A stretch of DNA of 64,000 nt from Ophioderma brevispina (Eukaryota > Echinodermata > Ophiuroidea > Amphilepidida > Ophiodermatidae), in the NCBI GenBank assembly GCA_023653785.1, contig JAMKCH010012484.1:44474-108473 (forward strand). The letters are read 5' to 3'. Shown here in pieces: positions 1 through 12,172 of this stretch. Positions within the stretch are counted from its first letter, which is position 1, and each line of letters begins with the position of its first letter. The notes beneath the pieces are model-generated. The model was not told the origin of the DNA. It worked only from the letters and a program-made list of their open reading frames with translations, and ran no database searches. A program made the translations under genes and the position numbers.

Positions 1-600
1 CAGGATATACCAAGGAACATTTTTTTTTCAATTTTTTTTCACGGATCGCAATGAGAGCGACCCTGTTTTAGAGCGTTCGCTCCGTACATGCCGTATTGAG
101 AAGGCGTTACTACATCTGCCGGTGTTCTATTGGGGATCCTATCTGATATATTTAGATACTTCTCAGTCTTCAGTATCTGAATTCCAGCCTCCCCTGCCCA
201 CAACATAGGAACCACGCTCCTCAAAAAACTAAAACATCTCCCATTAACGCCACAACATGGCGACGTGGAGCGATTCAGCAGATCCAAATGACACTGGGGA
301 CCCCGGCCATCCAACGTCAGAACTCCGTGAGAAATTAAACTTACTTTTTGAAGATTTGAGTTTTGAAGGAGACCATTAGTACAGCCATCGCCGCTAGTAT
401 CACCACCCGCTTATTGGCTTCCCCGATTTTGTTCCAGAGATTGTGTAAACGAATATGCCATGATCCAGCCATGAATTCCGGATATGTGATTGGAGTAAAG
501 AGAAAGATCTCCCAGGAGGTCTATGTTGCGGTTGCCCTTGACAACAAATCAAATCACTAAAAATGGGACACCCGTTTCAGCTAGAACACACAAGACCTAA
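1..600. other. No recognisable gene
   Basis: I see only short open frames with no family resemblance, including a 65-codon frame at 363-560 (+). Position and strand would allow this to be upstream sequence of the LINE ORF1 remnant that follows, but nothing shows it directly. Confidence 0.4.
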
Positions 601-639
601 CCAAATACTAACGATATGGAAGACAAATCAGAGTTAGAA

Positions 640-1010
640 CAATATAGTATAAGAACTGTTTTAATCATCATGGCATCAAAGAAAGCTGAAGAGGATACAC
701 TGGAAGCGGTACTTAACATTTTTGACGATATGAATTGCAGATAATAGTGATGATATCACCCGGTGCCATCGTCGCTTGGTTCCTCGTAAAAAAACACAAC
801 TCTACTGCAATAACGCCGCCAAACGAAAGCCGCGTCCTGTTATAGTGAAATTTGTGACTTACTCCAAACGTAACCTCGTGGTTTCAGGAAAAGAATTGGG
901 CTAAACCAAGTGTAATCAATTTCTGAAACGTACAAAGAGGCGCGTGGAGTTACTACATAAAGCGAGAGACCTTGATGCTGTTGAAGCTGCTTGGAGAATC
1001 ATTAGATAGT
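640..1010 (+). pseudogene. LINE ORF1-like (RRM-type) remnant
   Basis: Broken plus-strand frames resemble the nucleic-acid-binding ORF1 protein of L1- and CR1-type LINEs. A first piece (about 640-735) reads as a helical stretch ending ...LNIFDDMNC. A second (about 749-905) contains DDITRCHRR followed by RPVIVKFVTYSKRNLV, the characteristic core of ORF1 RRM domains. A third (about 926-1000), KRRVELLHKARDL, matches the downstream C-terminal segment. Two changes of frame and in-frame stops separate the pieces, so it is not translatable as it stands. I see no reverse transcriptase directly downstream; the next 2.4 kb is CA-rich repeat. Confidence 0.6.
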
Positions 1011-1299
1011 AAGATATTGCCTCTTACATAACAACAGAAAGGTCATACTTACCACCCTAAATGATCTTAAAACTGGCATTGATCCCAGTCCTAATTCTTC
1101 CAATGTGTCTTAAGTTTCCATCAATTAGTAATTTGTTATCTGTATTATCGATACAAAATGGTATACTGATCGCTTTATATTATTTGACTAGTGGTGATTG
1201 GGCTTTTGTGGTAATAATCCCTGCTGACCAAGTGATGTTTGCTTTGGGTTTCCACATCATAAAATCACTCTCTGTGGATTAAAATATGATGATATGTTT

Positions 1300-3430
1300 G
1301 ATTTGTTCACACTTGTTATGAACTGTCTTATATTTTTGTGCATAACGTGTATTCTTATATCACCTTTCAAGTTATAGCCAGGAGCATTGTTTATCAATGA
1401 CAATTGTGTTATTTATTTTTAACCCAATTGTTTTTTGCCCAATGATTTCTTGCTTCACGATTTATGAATTTCATGAACTTATGTAGCACTAAACACACCA
1501 TTACTCCTTTAAACACACACCAATACACGCATACAACTTGTTGATTTGCTTTGTGATACCCTGTAATCCATACCACCTATGATTTATTATTTTTTGTATA
1601 ACATTATTATTCACACCACCTTTTATAAAGGCGGTTATGCATTCCAACTGTTATTAACTCTCGAGCTTGTTTTGATCAATATCAATTATGTTTATTTATT
1701 TTGTGGCTTTAATTGCTTTGACCAAATGATTTATTGCTTCACACATTAAGCATGCACCCCTCTCATACACTCCACAACAACACACTCTCTTACACACCCA
1801 CACACACTCTCGCTTTTCACGCACACACACACACACCACCCCAACACCCCTACGCATACACACCCACTACACACACGCACCACACACACATGTTAGCCCA
1901 CGTTTCATTATTTTGTGTATAAACAATTATTTAATTGTTTGGGCAATGGCATTATTCAAATTTATGTTGTTATTAATTGCATATCGACAAATTATTGCTT
2001 TGCTTACTCTATTTTTTATTATTTATAATGCATCGCTTACTGTTTTAATTTTCATTTATAACTTTCTCTGTTATTGTTTGTGTATACCTGGTAATTGCTT
2101 ACCACCAAAAAAACAACAACCAACTTCTCACTGGCGAGAATGGGAGAAGTAGAGGGGATAATAACGGGGTATGGGGGAGCAAAGTAAAAGCATAAGGGTG
2201 TTTTTTATGCCACTATTTATGTAATCTACCTGGTAATGAACCTTATTTGATCAGTGGCAATTGGTTTATCCTATTTTGTGACTTAATTGCTATTGACCAA
2301 ATTAATTTTTTTAATTTTTTTAATTTTTTTAATTTTTTTATTTTTTTTCTCTCTCTCTCACTCACCCCGGCCACAACACCCCCACACACACCCCCACACC
2401 CCTCAGCACATACATACACACACACCCCACAATCATTTACACACATTCTATTATTTTGTGTTAACATGTATTATTTATTTTTTGGGTAATTGCAATTATA
2501 TTGTTTTTTTTTTATTTAATGTAATGACCTATATTGCTTTCTTTGTTATCTTGAGGTATTATTTGTAATGCAATGCTTATTGTGTTTTCATGCATAATTG
2601 TTTCTGCATTTTGATGTATTATGGATTATTCTGGCATTTATTATATTGTGTTTTTTGCAAATGTCCAATGATACTTATCATGATTTGCTCTCTCACAACC
2701 CACTCACCACACACACACACATACACACACCCATTTACACACATTCTATTATTTTGTGCAAACAGGTATTATTTATTGTTGGGCAATGGCAATTATATGA
2801 ATTTCATGTGTGATTTAATTGTAGGACCTATTATTGCTTGTTTACTTTATTATCTTGAGTATTATAATGCAATGCTTCTTGTATTTCATTCATAATTGGT
2901 TTCTACAAGTTTTTTGATGTATTAGGGATTATCCTTGCATTTATTATGAACTTGTGTTTTGCATGCCAATGATACTTGTTATGAAGTGGCTCTCTCCAAC
3001 CCACACACCACACCCACACACACACCCCACAAACACACACCCACACACACGCACATAATACACATGCTATCTGGATTTTTTGTTTTTGTATAACATGTAG
3101 TTTACCACCGAAGATCAATTTTTCTCATTCCAATTTATTTAGTTGAATCTAGGAAATAATTATTGAATCAATGGTATGTGTCTATTTATCTGTTTTACTT
3201 AATTGCTATTGACCAATAATTTATTGCCTCACGATTTGCATTTTATGTAAGCATACACCTCTCTCACTCACACCCCTCCACACACAACCACACACACACT
3301 CACACACAACACACACACACACACACACACCCCACTCACACACCACACACCTTAATTTTATTAGGTCTTAATCTCTTTATTATTTTTGTGCATATATTAT
3401 TATTTATACATCTATTAAAGGTGGTCATCT
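1300..3430. repeat. CA-rich ~0.3-kb repeat cluster
   Basis: A block built of ATTATTTTGTG followed by TATTATTTATT-like sequence, GGGCAATGGC-like sequence and a (CA)n/(CCCACA)n stretch recurs near 1330, 1585, 1907, 2450, 2748, 3070 and 3375. This suggests a degenerate tandem array with a unit of about 300 bp. The CA tracts produce His/Thr/Pro-rich frames on one strand and Val/Cys/Gly-rich frames on the other, which I regard as non-coding. Confidence 0.7.
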
Positions 3431-4130
3431 ATGCCAATGATATTTCTGTATGCACTATTTATCCCACGGCTCATGTGTGTAGCCTTTCTCTACGGATGTG
3501 ATCTACACTAGGTTATTAGATACATTATTCCTGTTTCTTTGTTTGTTTACAAGTGCCTTATTCTATTATTTTTTAATTTTTCATAAAGAAATTCACGGAC
3601 CTTATGATTCAAACAAAAAAAAAAAAAAGCATTTTCCCAAAATTATAGAAATAAACAAACCGTAAGGAAGTACCCTGGATTAACTGCGGGAATACTCAAT
3701 CAATTAAAACTATAACAATTGTACATCAAATCATAAAACATCCCACTGACTAAATAAACATAATTATGTTAAATATAGAACTAAATTAACTAGCCAATCA
3801 AGACTTTCCCGTAAGAATATACTTTACTAAAATTTATATCTACAAATCCAACATAAAAAAAAACCCCACCTGGAACACAAATCAACAACAATGTCATCGG
3901 CAAAAATTCCAGTCCTAAAGCTCCTTCCTATTTTCTAGATGTGTTCTACCAAGATTTCAGACCCATGACTCATCTCTAATAAGTTGTATTTGCCATAATA
4001 TTGGTCCAAACTTGCCTCCCAGATCAGTCGTCTTCTGTTATTTTCTGATTTCTTGATGATCCCTATCCCACCTCCATTTTCTTGAATCCTATCGATGAAA
4101 AGGAGATTCAACATTGTCAATGACATTCAA
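3431..4130. other. AT-rich stretch, no gene seen
   Basis: AT-rich sequence with a 14-nt poly-A run near 3616-3629. It could include 5' sequence of the LINE that becomes recognisable after 4130, but I cannot identify an endonuclease domain. Confidence 0.35.
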
Positions 4131-6435
4131 GAATGGCCAAAGCGCTGGCTCAATGATGTTAGCCCCTCGATCGTAAAGCGTTGTCATTCCCTTTATCTCC
4201 AAACCTATTACCTACATCTTCAATCTTCCCTTATCAAGGTATCTTTTTGCCCTCCCCCCCCGGCTCTCAAGGTTGCGAAGGGTTCATTCCTGTATTCAAG
4301 AAGACGATCCCCATGTCTTCTCCAACTGCCGCCCTATATCTCTTCTACCATGTTTTTCCAAAATCCTTGAACGCCTTATCTTACCAGGCTGACACTTTCT
4401 CACCCACTTCAACATTCTTATGATAACAATACGCTTCTCAACACACTCCACTTCCCTTGCTCTTCGGATATCTACTAACATCTCTCTTCTCTAGCTGCCA
4501 TTATCACACTATTTGGTTATCTCCTCCGATTTATCCAAAGCCTTCGACACCATCAACCATGATATTCTACTTGCCAACTTCACCAATACGGTATCCGTGG
4601 TGTTCCCTTAGACCTATTCTCCAGCTATTTATCCAACGAACCATTCGCCTCTTTTGGTTCATACTCTTCCCCATTTCCTGCGGTGTCCCCTCATGGTCAA
4701 TATTGGGTCCGCCCTACTTTTTCTACTATATGTTAATGACATCACTTCCTTCCTCTTCCAAACATTTCTCTTTTGTATTATTTTGCCGACGACACCAATA
4801 TATTTTTTTTATCACACGAACCTTACACACTCACAAACATATTTAACAAAGAGCTAATTAATGTAAACTGGGTTAAAGGCTAACAACTTTCGCTTAATGA
4901 CCAAAACTAACTATATTCACGTTACAAAAAAAACATGACACCCCGCCAACAACAAGCATGATGACATCACCGAATCCATTCACCCCGTATACAAAATTTC
5001 TAGTGTAATAATTGATCAAAAATCTTTCCTGGAAATATCACATTTCAAAAATTACAAATCAATTTCGAAGAACATCGGCATCCTTAGAATTCCGCTACAC
5101 CCTTCCAAACACATTTTATTTTCCCTATACAACAATTTAATACTGCCGTAGATATCGTACAGTAACATAGCTTGGGCATTACTGACGTAAAAATTAATAA
5201 ACTGGATTGAAACTATTGTCATAGACTTTCTCCACATTCTAGTAAATTGGAACAATATTTCAAACTCCAAAAACGACCATGGCATCATCAATAACACCGA
5301 ATACACAGCTCACACTAAACCAATGTTTCACAGTTAAAGTCTGACTCAGAGATTTCGAAATATTATTTTTTGTGTAATAATGAAAAATAGTCAACGAGAA
5401 CTCAAAAAGGATAGTGACCTAAAAGGCCAATTCCGAATTTGAGATGAATCGATTTTTCGTTTGAATGCAGTAAACATTTATGTTAGTACAACGTCCCATG
5501 GATACGGTGTAACAAATTCCGGATCCGGAATTTTTAAAAATTTTGATTTTCTATGATGAACGGCAATTCGATTTAAGCTTAGCAATTCACACAGTGATTA
5601 GTATATGGACAACATTATGTATCATGCAATAAACCGATTTTTTTGTAATTGATGGCGCCCTCCTCAGGAATCTCTGAGCGGCCTTTAAAAAACACTAACA
5701 TTTTTGATTTTAAACAAAACTACAAACCTCATTTTTCATTATCGCTACAACTCAACACCCTGCCAAACTCATTTCAAGATTGTCTCCAACAAGTGACATC
5801 ATGATACAACACTAGAATGCCTGCAAATACATCACACTAAACCCAATCAATCTAATTAAATACTCAGTTAAATACACTAGTCCCTAATATGGAATGCACT
5901 TAGGGACAGATCATAAGCTCAAAATCACTAGGGCTCTTAAACTTAACCTTAAACATGAATTGATTAATAATATTCAAATTAGTTATATTTTGTATAAAAC
6001 CTCATCCTTTCCATTTCTAGTTGTTCACTCGTTAATTGCCAATACCTTCACATCCTTGCATTCATCATTTCGTGTTTTGCTCACTAGAATCATATGTTTT
6101 TTGCCCCTAATCTTGTTAAAAATAATTGTCATGTCCTCGTCTTGTCTTGTCCTGTTTGTTTGTCTTGTCTTGTCCTTTTGTGTGTCCTTGTATGTCTAAT
6201 CTTGTCCCGTCCTGTCACGTACTCCAATATTAAAGACCTCTGTATAGTGAAAGGTGGAGCCATGCTCAAAGTCCAGCCGACTTATTATGACCTCTCCTGC
6301 GTTTAATTTATGTCTTTACTAAATTCAGTTAAAAAAACACATTTTCTCTTTTAATTTCTGTAATGAATTTTATCATTATGTAATGTATTGCTAATGAATA
6401 TGCTATAAAACTTAACATTGAATTTGAATTTGATC
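4130..6435 (+). mobile_element. CR1/Jockey-like LINE, reverse transcriptase and 3' end (decayed)
   Basis: The plus strand holds successive reverse-transcriptase motifs spread over shifting frames. Near 4290-4385 there is a segment with CRPISLLPCFSKILERL. At 4540-4572 the pattern is FDTINHDIL. At about 4675-4715 it resembles the GVPQGSILGP block, here GVPSWSILGP. At about 4785-4806 it reads FADDTNIF, the catalytic YADD-type box. Downstream (about 4860-5170) come the conserved C-terminal pieces NKLSLN-like, VIIDQ...W and LYNNLILP-like. The element seems to run on through AT-rich 3' sequence to a short (GAATTT)n tail at 6419-6432, typical of CR1/L2-like LINE ends. Many frame breaks and stops show it is dead or badly sequenced. 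Confidence 0.75.
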
Positions 6436-6599
6436 AAAGAGTCTAGCAAGCATTCTGGCATTCATATTCGGCAAGCATGATGGCAATTGTCCGGAAATAT
6501 CTTTGTAGGTAATCATAAGTCTTAAAGACAACACGCTCATTGATCGGTATTCCAATGGCACTCTTTAAGGAGGGATTAGGTGGTGTCTTTTTTGCGACC

Positions 6600-8235
6600 C
6601 TTTATTTCTCTGGCCGCTGCAATATCGTAGTTTCTCCTATCTCTAGCCGACATTCCCACAGTAGTGAAATTGGGCTAGTCAATGCGAGATAAAATAATTG
6701 AGTGGACGAGATGATGACAACCTCGAACTTGCGAAGATGGAGGTTAACAAAGTTAGTGTTGACCTTCCCAGGTTCAGTCATGGACATTGTCTGTTCAAAC
6801 GACACCAAGGTTTCTGATTTTCGAGGACTGGAGAACATCCCACAGTCCCACCCCATGGTAATGTCCTTTGAATTGTCGATGTAATAGTGTGGACATGCAA
6901 TGAAAAAAATATCTTTTTCATAATTTAGTTTGAGTTTGTTTACTGCGCATCCACTCACTGATATCATCATGTACAAAGAGATAACATCCTTAACCGCATT
7001 ATCGAACAGTAATCAAAAGCTGCAGAAATGATATCGGCATTAAGGATATCGGCACGCAAGACACGCAAAAAGTGCTGTTTTCAGTGCTGTGTCGTTCTTA
7101 TATTAAGCCAATGACTGTAACTTCTCATTTAAGTCAGTTGACGCATGATCTTTTATCTGGGCACTCATTATTTTCTCCACTGAACTTGGACACACAACTA
7201 AAATTTGACACAGGGCGATAATTTTGAGCACCTTTTTATCTATAGGGTAGGATTTTTTTTGGATGGTATCACTTCAGCCTTCTGGAGTTCATCAAGGGAA
7301 ACACCATTGCAGATGGACTTGTTAATTATCATTGTTAATGGCTCAGCCAGAGTTTTCCTTGAGTAACGCCATATGGAATGGTGTCTAAGGAACCTTATTT
7401 TGATGGATTTTGCATAACCTAAATTACCGCTTCAACAGTGACTGAAACTCATGCATTGGGACAGTCTTATCCAGTACTGTCCAGCTTGGATCATTCATGT
7501 GAGTTGGACCAGAACAATTATCAAGGGCCCGTTTGATTCTGTATATTTTGTCGCTTAAAAACCTGGCAAATGAGCTACTTAGCTCAGTAACAGAATTGCA
7601 GTTAGAAAGTTGTTTAGGGTTCAGAAGCTTAAACAGAGTAGCAAACATGGTTTTGTTGTTTGCATTTTCTAATTGTTCCCTGTAATAAACCTCCTTACCA
7701 CGGTAGATGATTTTACCAGTCACTGCTAATTGTATAGAGTATGCATGAAGATCGACACTATGCATCAAGATCGACACTCCAATTTATTATCTCTCTAAAT
7801 GTCTACGTTCATGTCTAGCATCATCAATATCTTTGTAAACCCTCGTCTTACCCAGCTTTTTTTGTTCCACGGTTTATCAAGGAAGGGGGTAGGTGGTTAA
7901 CACCCCCTCATGAATTCGTTATAAAGTACCCTATGCTTATGATTTTGAGTCTAGTGGATAGCTATGGCCCTATTCTTTCCATTGATACCGAAATAAATAC
8001 AAAACATACCTAATATAGCGTCCAGCCCAGGCAAGATATCCGACCCAGCAAATAATCCATCTGCAAGACGAGATATGATCATATCCAGGGTGTGACCACC
8101 TTTATGTGTAGGGCCATATATAAAAAAAATAATCGACTCTGGTTTGGAGGGGAGGTCAACATTCGCGTTGAAATCGCCTAGCAGGAACAAGAGTCGTCTT
8201 ATTGAGGAAGGTGGTGGGCGATACACAGGAATGAG
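6600..8235 (-). mobile_element. CR1-like LINE, minus strand (decayed)
   Basis: Read on the minus strand from 8226 downwards, there is first an endonuclease C-terminal part with LLGDFNANVD and GPTHKGGHTLDMIISR. Then comes the linker segment between endonuclease and RT (7777-7424) with YYREQLENANNKTMFATLF and the SSFARFLSDKI pattern typical of CR1-like LINEs. The RT N-terminus follows (about 7380-7250; LAEPLTMIINKSICNGV, KAEVIP), then a later RT piece (6976-6602) with NKLKLNYEK, the block after the YADD box. The order is correct but several frames are used and the middle RT motifs are not clear. It lies tail-to-tail with the plus-strand LINE on its left. Confidence 0.75.
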
Positions 8236-9055
8236 ACTAAAACTGGTTTTATTGATTACTACACAAGTATGCTCAAAATAAGTTGTGTTGATGCATTTGT
8301 ATGTATTGTGAATTTTAGGTGAGTTTTGTGGATGATCCAGATGTCACCATGATCATCAAACTTCCTGAGAAAGTATCAGCAATGCATATGCAGTAATCAT
8401 TTTAAAATTTCTCTTCAAAGCTGTGACGCGATTAATATTTTATATTAATTCGTCTAGCCCTGGTGTCTCATGAAAATACACTGTATGTCATGGCACCAAT
8501 GGGTGTGCCAAATTGTTGCTAATCAGCAATTGGCTCAATCTTTGATGATCGTTTAATTAAATTTATCTCTGAGGGAAGTGGGATCCCATAAAACCGGTTT
8601 AACCCCGCCAGAGTCTGGTCCTAAGCCCAGAGACCTCAGAGAGTCGTTTGTATGATGCCCGCCCATGACAGGGAGATGTGCAGTTCAGGAAAACCACGTT
8701 GATTACAATATGGTGGCAGCTCTTCAAATGTTTTTTTTTCTTATTTCAACAAAAGCATATTCGCTTCTCTTGATTTGTTGTTTGTGTCCCTTGGGCGCAT
8801 TAGTAAATATATTATTATTATTTACCCAATAATCATTTGTTATCACCAATATCTGATGAGGAACACTTATGTGAGGCACTTGCAGTAGAGAATGTCTGGT
8901 CGAAACAGTAAAATGTTCATTACATCCAATGCATTCCTATTTACTTGAAAACACGAGAGTTCGTTCTGTTATTGTGACATCTTTTTTCGATAGTATTTTT
9001 AAAGGTATATACAAATAGCGAAGTAAATATTGACAAAACTTTGCTTTGTTCAGTT
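8236..9055. other. No gene seen
   Basis: I find no coding signal or well-defined repeat boundary here. It may include the degraded 5' end of the minus-strand LINE on its left. Confidence 0.35.
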
Positions 9056-9059
9056 GCGG

Positions 9060-9235
9060 CAATATGAGTTGGACCAAAGGGTTAGACTGGAATGTGCAGT
9101 TGGATCATCGTTCGCCTCATAAGCATAAGGTTTTGGTTTCGACCCCGCTGCCGCCAATGTGTTGTGCACTTGGGCAGGGCACTTAACCTCGCTTCCCTCT
9201 CTCCACCCAGGAGTATAAATGGGAATGTAAAACAG
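9060..9235 (+). mobile_element. tRNA-derived SINE
   Basis: A tRNA-like head carries an A-box-like stretch (about 9093-9104, TGTGCAGTTGGA) and a B-box-like stretch (about 9131-9146, containing GGTTTCGACCCC). The head is followed by the body GTGCACTTGGGCAGGGCACTTAACC and a CTCTCTCCACCCAGGAGTATAAATGGG stretch (read in parts), a body type I recognise from SINEs of marine invertebrates. There is no mature tRNA cloverleaf, so I call a SINE and not a tRNA gene. Confidence 0.7.
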
Positions 9236-9429
9236 ACTCGCTACGTTTGAGGAGTGGGGAACCCCCCAGCCCAAACGCCAGAAACAGAGAGATGGGCACT
9301 CCGCCTGCTGGCGCACCATTTACATTTTTTTACGGATTGTTGGACGGATTGCGTAGCAAAATCCGGCTTATGAACTGGCAATGTATGACTGGATGTGTTG
9401 TCGACTTGTCGTGTGTGTGTCTGGGATAC

Positions 9430-10290
9430 AAAAAGGTCAACATTTTGCAATATCTTTTTTTCTAGATGAGCTAGAGTAGCCCCTACTAACCATGTAATTC
9501 ATTCCCCCAGGGTCCTCCCCTGAGTCTGACAAGGGGTGGTGAAATGTCAAAAGGTCAACATTTCACAAAAAGGTCAACATTTTCCCCATATTTTTTTTCT
9601 TGATGAGCTAGAGTAGCCAAACTTGGGTATATTTTAGAAGGGTACAAGCCCCTACTAACCATGTAATTCATTCCCCCAGGGTCCTCTCCTGAGTCTGACG
9701 GGAGAGGGGTGGGGAAATGTCAAAAGGTCAACATTTCACAAAAAGGTCAACATTTTCCCCATATTTTTTTCTAGATGAGCTAGAGTAGCCAAACTTGGGT
9801 ATATTGTAGGAGGGCACAAGCCCCTACTAACCATGTAATTCCTTTCCCATGGGTCTTCCCTGGGTCTGACGGGGGGGGGGGGGGGTGGTGAAATGTCAAA
9901 AGGTCAACATTTCACAAAAAGGTCAACATTTTGCCATATTTTTTTCTAGATGAGCAAGAGTAGCCAAACTTGGGTATATTGTAGGAGGGCACAAGCCCAT
10001 ACTAACCATGTAATGCATTCCCCCAGGGTCCTCCCCTGGGTCTGAGGGGGATGTCAAAAAAGTCAACATTTCACAAAAAAGTCAACAATGACAACATTTT
10101 GCCATATTTTTTTCTAGATGAGCTAGAGTAGCCAAACTTGGGTATATTGTAGGAGAGGACAAGCCCCTACTAACCATGTAATTCATTCCCCCCCCAGGGG
10201 GGGAAATGTAAAAAAAAGTCAACATTTGGCCATATTTTTTTCTAGATTAGCTAGAGTAGCCAAACTTGGGTATATTGTAGGAGGGCACAT
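9430..10290. repeat. ~173-bp tandem satellite
   Basis: The block TCTAGATGAGCTAGAGTAGC, followed by CAAACTTGGGTATATTGTAGG, a CCCCTACTAACCATGTAATTC block, a G/C-rich stretch and AAAAGGTCAACATTT, recurs with starts near 9461, 9598, 9771, 9946, 10114 and 10242. Full units are 168-175 bp; the first and last are shorter. Copies differ mostly in the G-run length and in the number of GGTCAACATTT sub-repeats. Confidence 0.9.
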
Positions 10291-10722
10291 GTGTAGGTCA
10301 AGATGTCAAGATGCATATGAGGATCAGGTCCATGCAACAGTCCCTTTAGTATCCTGTATTGGAGTACTTGGAGCTCACTTATGAACTATGCATGTATACA
10401 ATGTACACCCATATTATTCAACACCCTAGAGCTGCACCCTTGGGGAAAAAAGCATTGACGGTTTACCAATTTTTTGTACAAATGAATTTTGAAAAGTTTA
10501 TGATACTGCTATTGCCGATACTGTTATCGTTCTTTAATTCGTTTCTCATATACTACTTCCATGGTGTGCCATGACCGGCGTGTTTCCTAAGATTTACATA
10601 ATATTCCGTAGTTGTCATTCCAATCAGTGTATGTAGTAATCACAGAAGTATTAGGACATTTGCTATTAGAAGTATTATAAGATATTTGATATTAAACGTT
10701 TTCTTTGTTTTTGAATTTCTAG

Positions 10723-10772
10723 ACCATTCTATATGGAAATTTCAGCAAATACTTCGTCTGTCATGATCAAAG
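10723..10772 (+). CDS. Small exon of an NXPE-family gene (probable)
   Basis: A 50-nt segment lies between a consensus acceptor (pyrimidine-rich tract then TTTCTAG) and a consensus donor (AAAG|GTAAGA). Read in the frame that leaves one base at the 3' end, it encodes PFYMEISANTSSVMIK and joins in phase 1 to the next exon, restoring GAA for Glu before SPATNAV. The compatible phase is the main support. The 5' boundary phase implies further upstream exons, which I could not find in the window. Confidence 0.55.
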
Positions 10773-11022
10773 GTAAGAGTCTATTTGCTTTAAACGTTTT
10801 TCTCATGCAAATGTTACCTACACAGAATTGGTACACAAATCTATAGAGTAACGAATAATTATGAATATAATTTAGATCAAATTTGGGCTTCTCCGAAGCA
10901 TTGCAAATAACACCCTCCTACAACCTCGCGTAAGGCATTTTATTATCGTCAGCCTTTGTGTAGAATTGTACACCATTGCATATGCTCTGCACAGTTCTGT
11001 TTTGCAACATGCTTTATTTCAG

Positions 11023-11849
11023 AAAGTCCTGCTACAAATGCAGTTGCAGTGAAGTCTTTACCACCTTGTAGAGCTCTGACACACGTCGAGTCACCAGCAT
11101 CAAAACTTCCAGATGGATATTGGTTCAATGGAACGTGGTTCTCGTTGCAATGTTCAGATTTCAGATCTTGGTCTGCTGAAGACATTGCCGCCTGCCTGTC
11201 AGGACGTCACGTGATCATGTTGGGAGATTCCACACTTCTTCAGTGGGTAACAGCTTTAGATAAAATAATGACTGGAGGGTCAATAGATATGGAAGAGGAC
11301 AACCCATTTTATCAATGGAGAAACTACTCAACTTTTGATCTGACTTTCCATAGAAATCGGCTTGCAGTAGCGCTGCACGCACACTTCCCATTCAAAGGGA
11401 AAATGCAATTGATGGAACCCGAGCTACTAAACAGTCTACCTCGAAATGCTAGGGATTGTAAGTACTTGGTTATAGTTGGCTTGTTAGCACACTTCGGCAG
11501 CTGGACTTCAGAAGCATATCGAGAAAGATTACTTATGATTAAAATTGCTTTCAAGGAACTGCAGAAAGACTGTGGGTCTGATGTCATATTGGTGATTAAA
11601 AAAGGTAACCCTCGAAACCATCCGTTTTTTGAAGCCAGAGTGCACAGCAATAACTACGTATTCCAAATTATGAATGGAATAATGGAGGAAATATTTGGGG
11701 ATATCGGCGCTATTTTCGTTGATGTCTGGGACATGGTGTTGTCTTATCCAAGCCCACTTAATATTCATATGCCACTGGGATGCGTACGTGGGGAACTTGA
11801 TTTATTCTTTTCACAAGTATGCCACTTGGGGTTATACACCACACTGTAA
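11023..11849 (+). CDS. NXPE-family C-terminal (PC-esterase-like, SGNH) domain exon
   Basis: An open exon of about 275 codons follows the acceptor TTTATTTCAG. It carries the NXPE C-terminal domain: DGYWFNGTWFSLQC at its start, then MLGDSTLLQW with the GDS nucleophile block at 11223-11234. Further on come NPRNHPFFEAR and, near the end, VDVWDMVLSY...NIHMPLG, supplying Asp and His residues placed as in SGNH/PC-esterase folds. It finishes ELDLFFSQVCHLG, where NXPE proteins normally end. NXPE proteins (neurexophilin and PC-esterase domain) are secretory-pathway proteins of poorly known function; catalysis is inferred from fold only. The last codons and the TAA (11847-11849) are supplied by repeat DNA: a dispersed repeat seems to begin at GGTTATAC and a hairpin element begins at the stop. 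An apparent ATG at 10956 lies in the upstream intron and is probably not used. Confidence 0.85.
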
Positions 11850-12172
11850 AAACAGTGTTTGGAGAGTGAAGGCAAGGTGGTGTTTAGAGGGTTAATGTTT
11901 AGCAATTAAACACTTTGTGTTTAGAAATTAAATATTTGGTGTTTAAAAATTAAACAGTTTGTGTTTAGATATTTGACATGTTTAGAAATTAAACGCTTAA
12001 ACGTTTAATCTCTAAACATGTCAACTATCTAAACACCAACTGTTTAATTTCTAAACACCAGATATTTAATTTCTAAACACCATGAGTTTAATTTCTAAAC
12101 ACAAAGTGTTTAATTGCTAAAAATTAAACACCTAAACACCACCTTGCCTTCACTTTCTAAACACTGTTTTTA
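11847..12172. mobile_element. 326-bp near-perfect hairpin (foldback) element
   Basis: The left end TAAAAACAGTGTTTGGAGAG and right end CTTTCTAAACACTGTTTTTA are inverted copies, and the symmetry continues (GTGAAGGCAAGGTGGTGTTTA against its complement near 12130-12155) to a centre near 12005. The arms are themselves made of short repeats of GTTTAGAAATTAAA-type sequence. There is no coding capacity. It resembles a non-autonomous foldback or MITE insertion. Confidence 0.85.

Noticed and set aside
1734..3118. His/Thr/Pro-rich and Val/Cys/Gly-rich frames
   Set aside because: Products of (CA)n and (CCCACA)n tracts.
9090..9146. tRNA gene
   Set aside because: A-box and B-box-like sequences are present but no cloverleaf, and the SINE body follows directly.
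9430..10290. CRISPR array or bacterial repeat
   Set aside because: Tandem satellite with no spacers, in eukaryotic DNA with spliced genes nearby.
10956..11022. ATG at 10956 as NXPE start codon
   Set aside because: The sequence ends in a consensus acceptor at 11022 and the upstream exon at 10723-10772 joins in phase, so this ATG is probably intronic.
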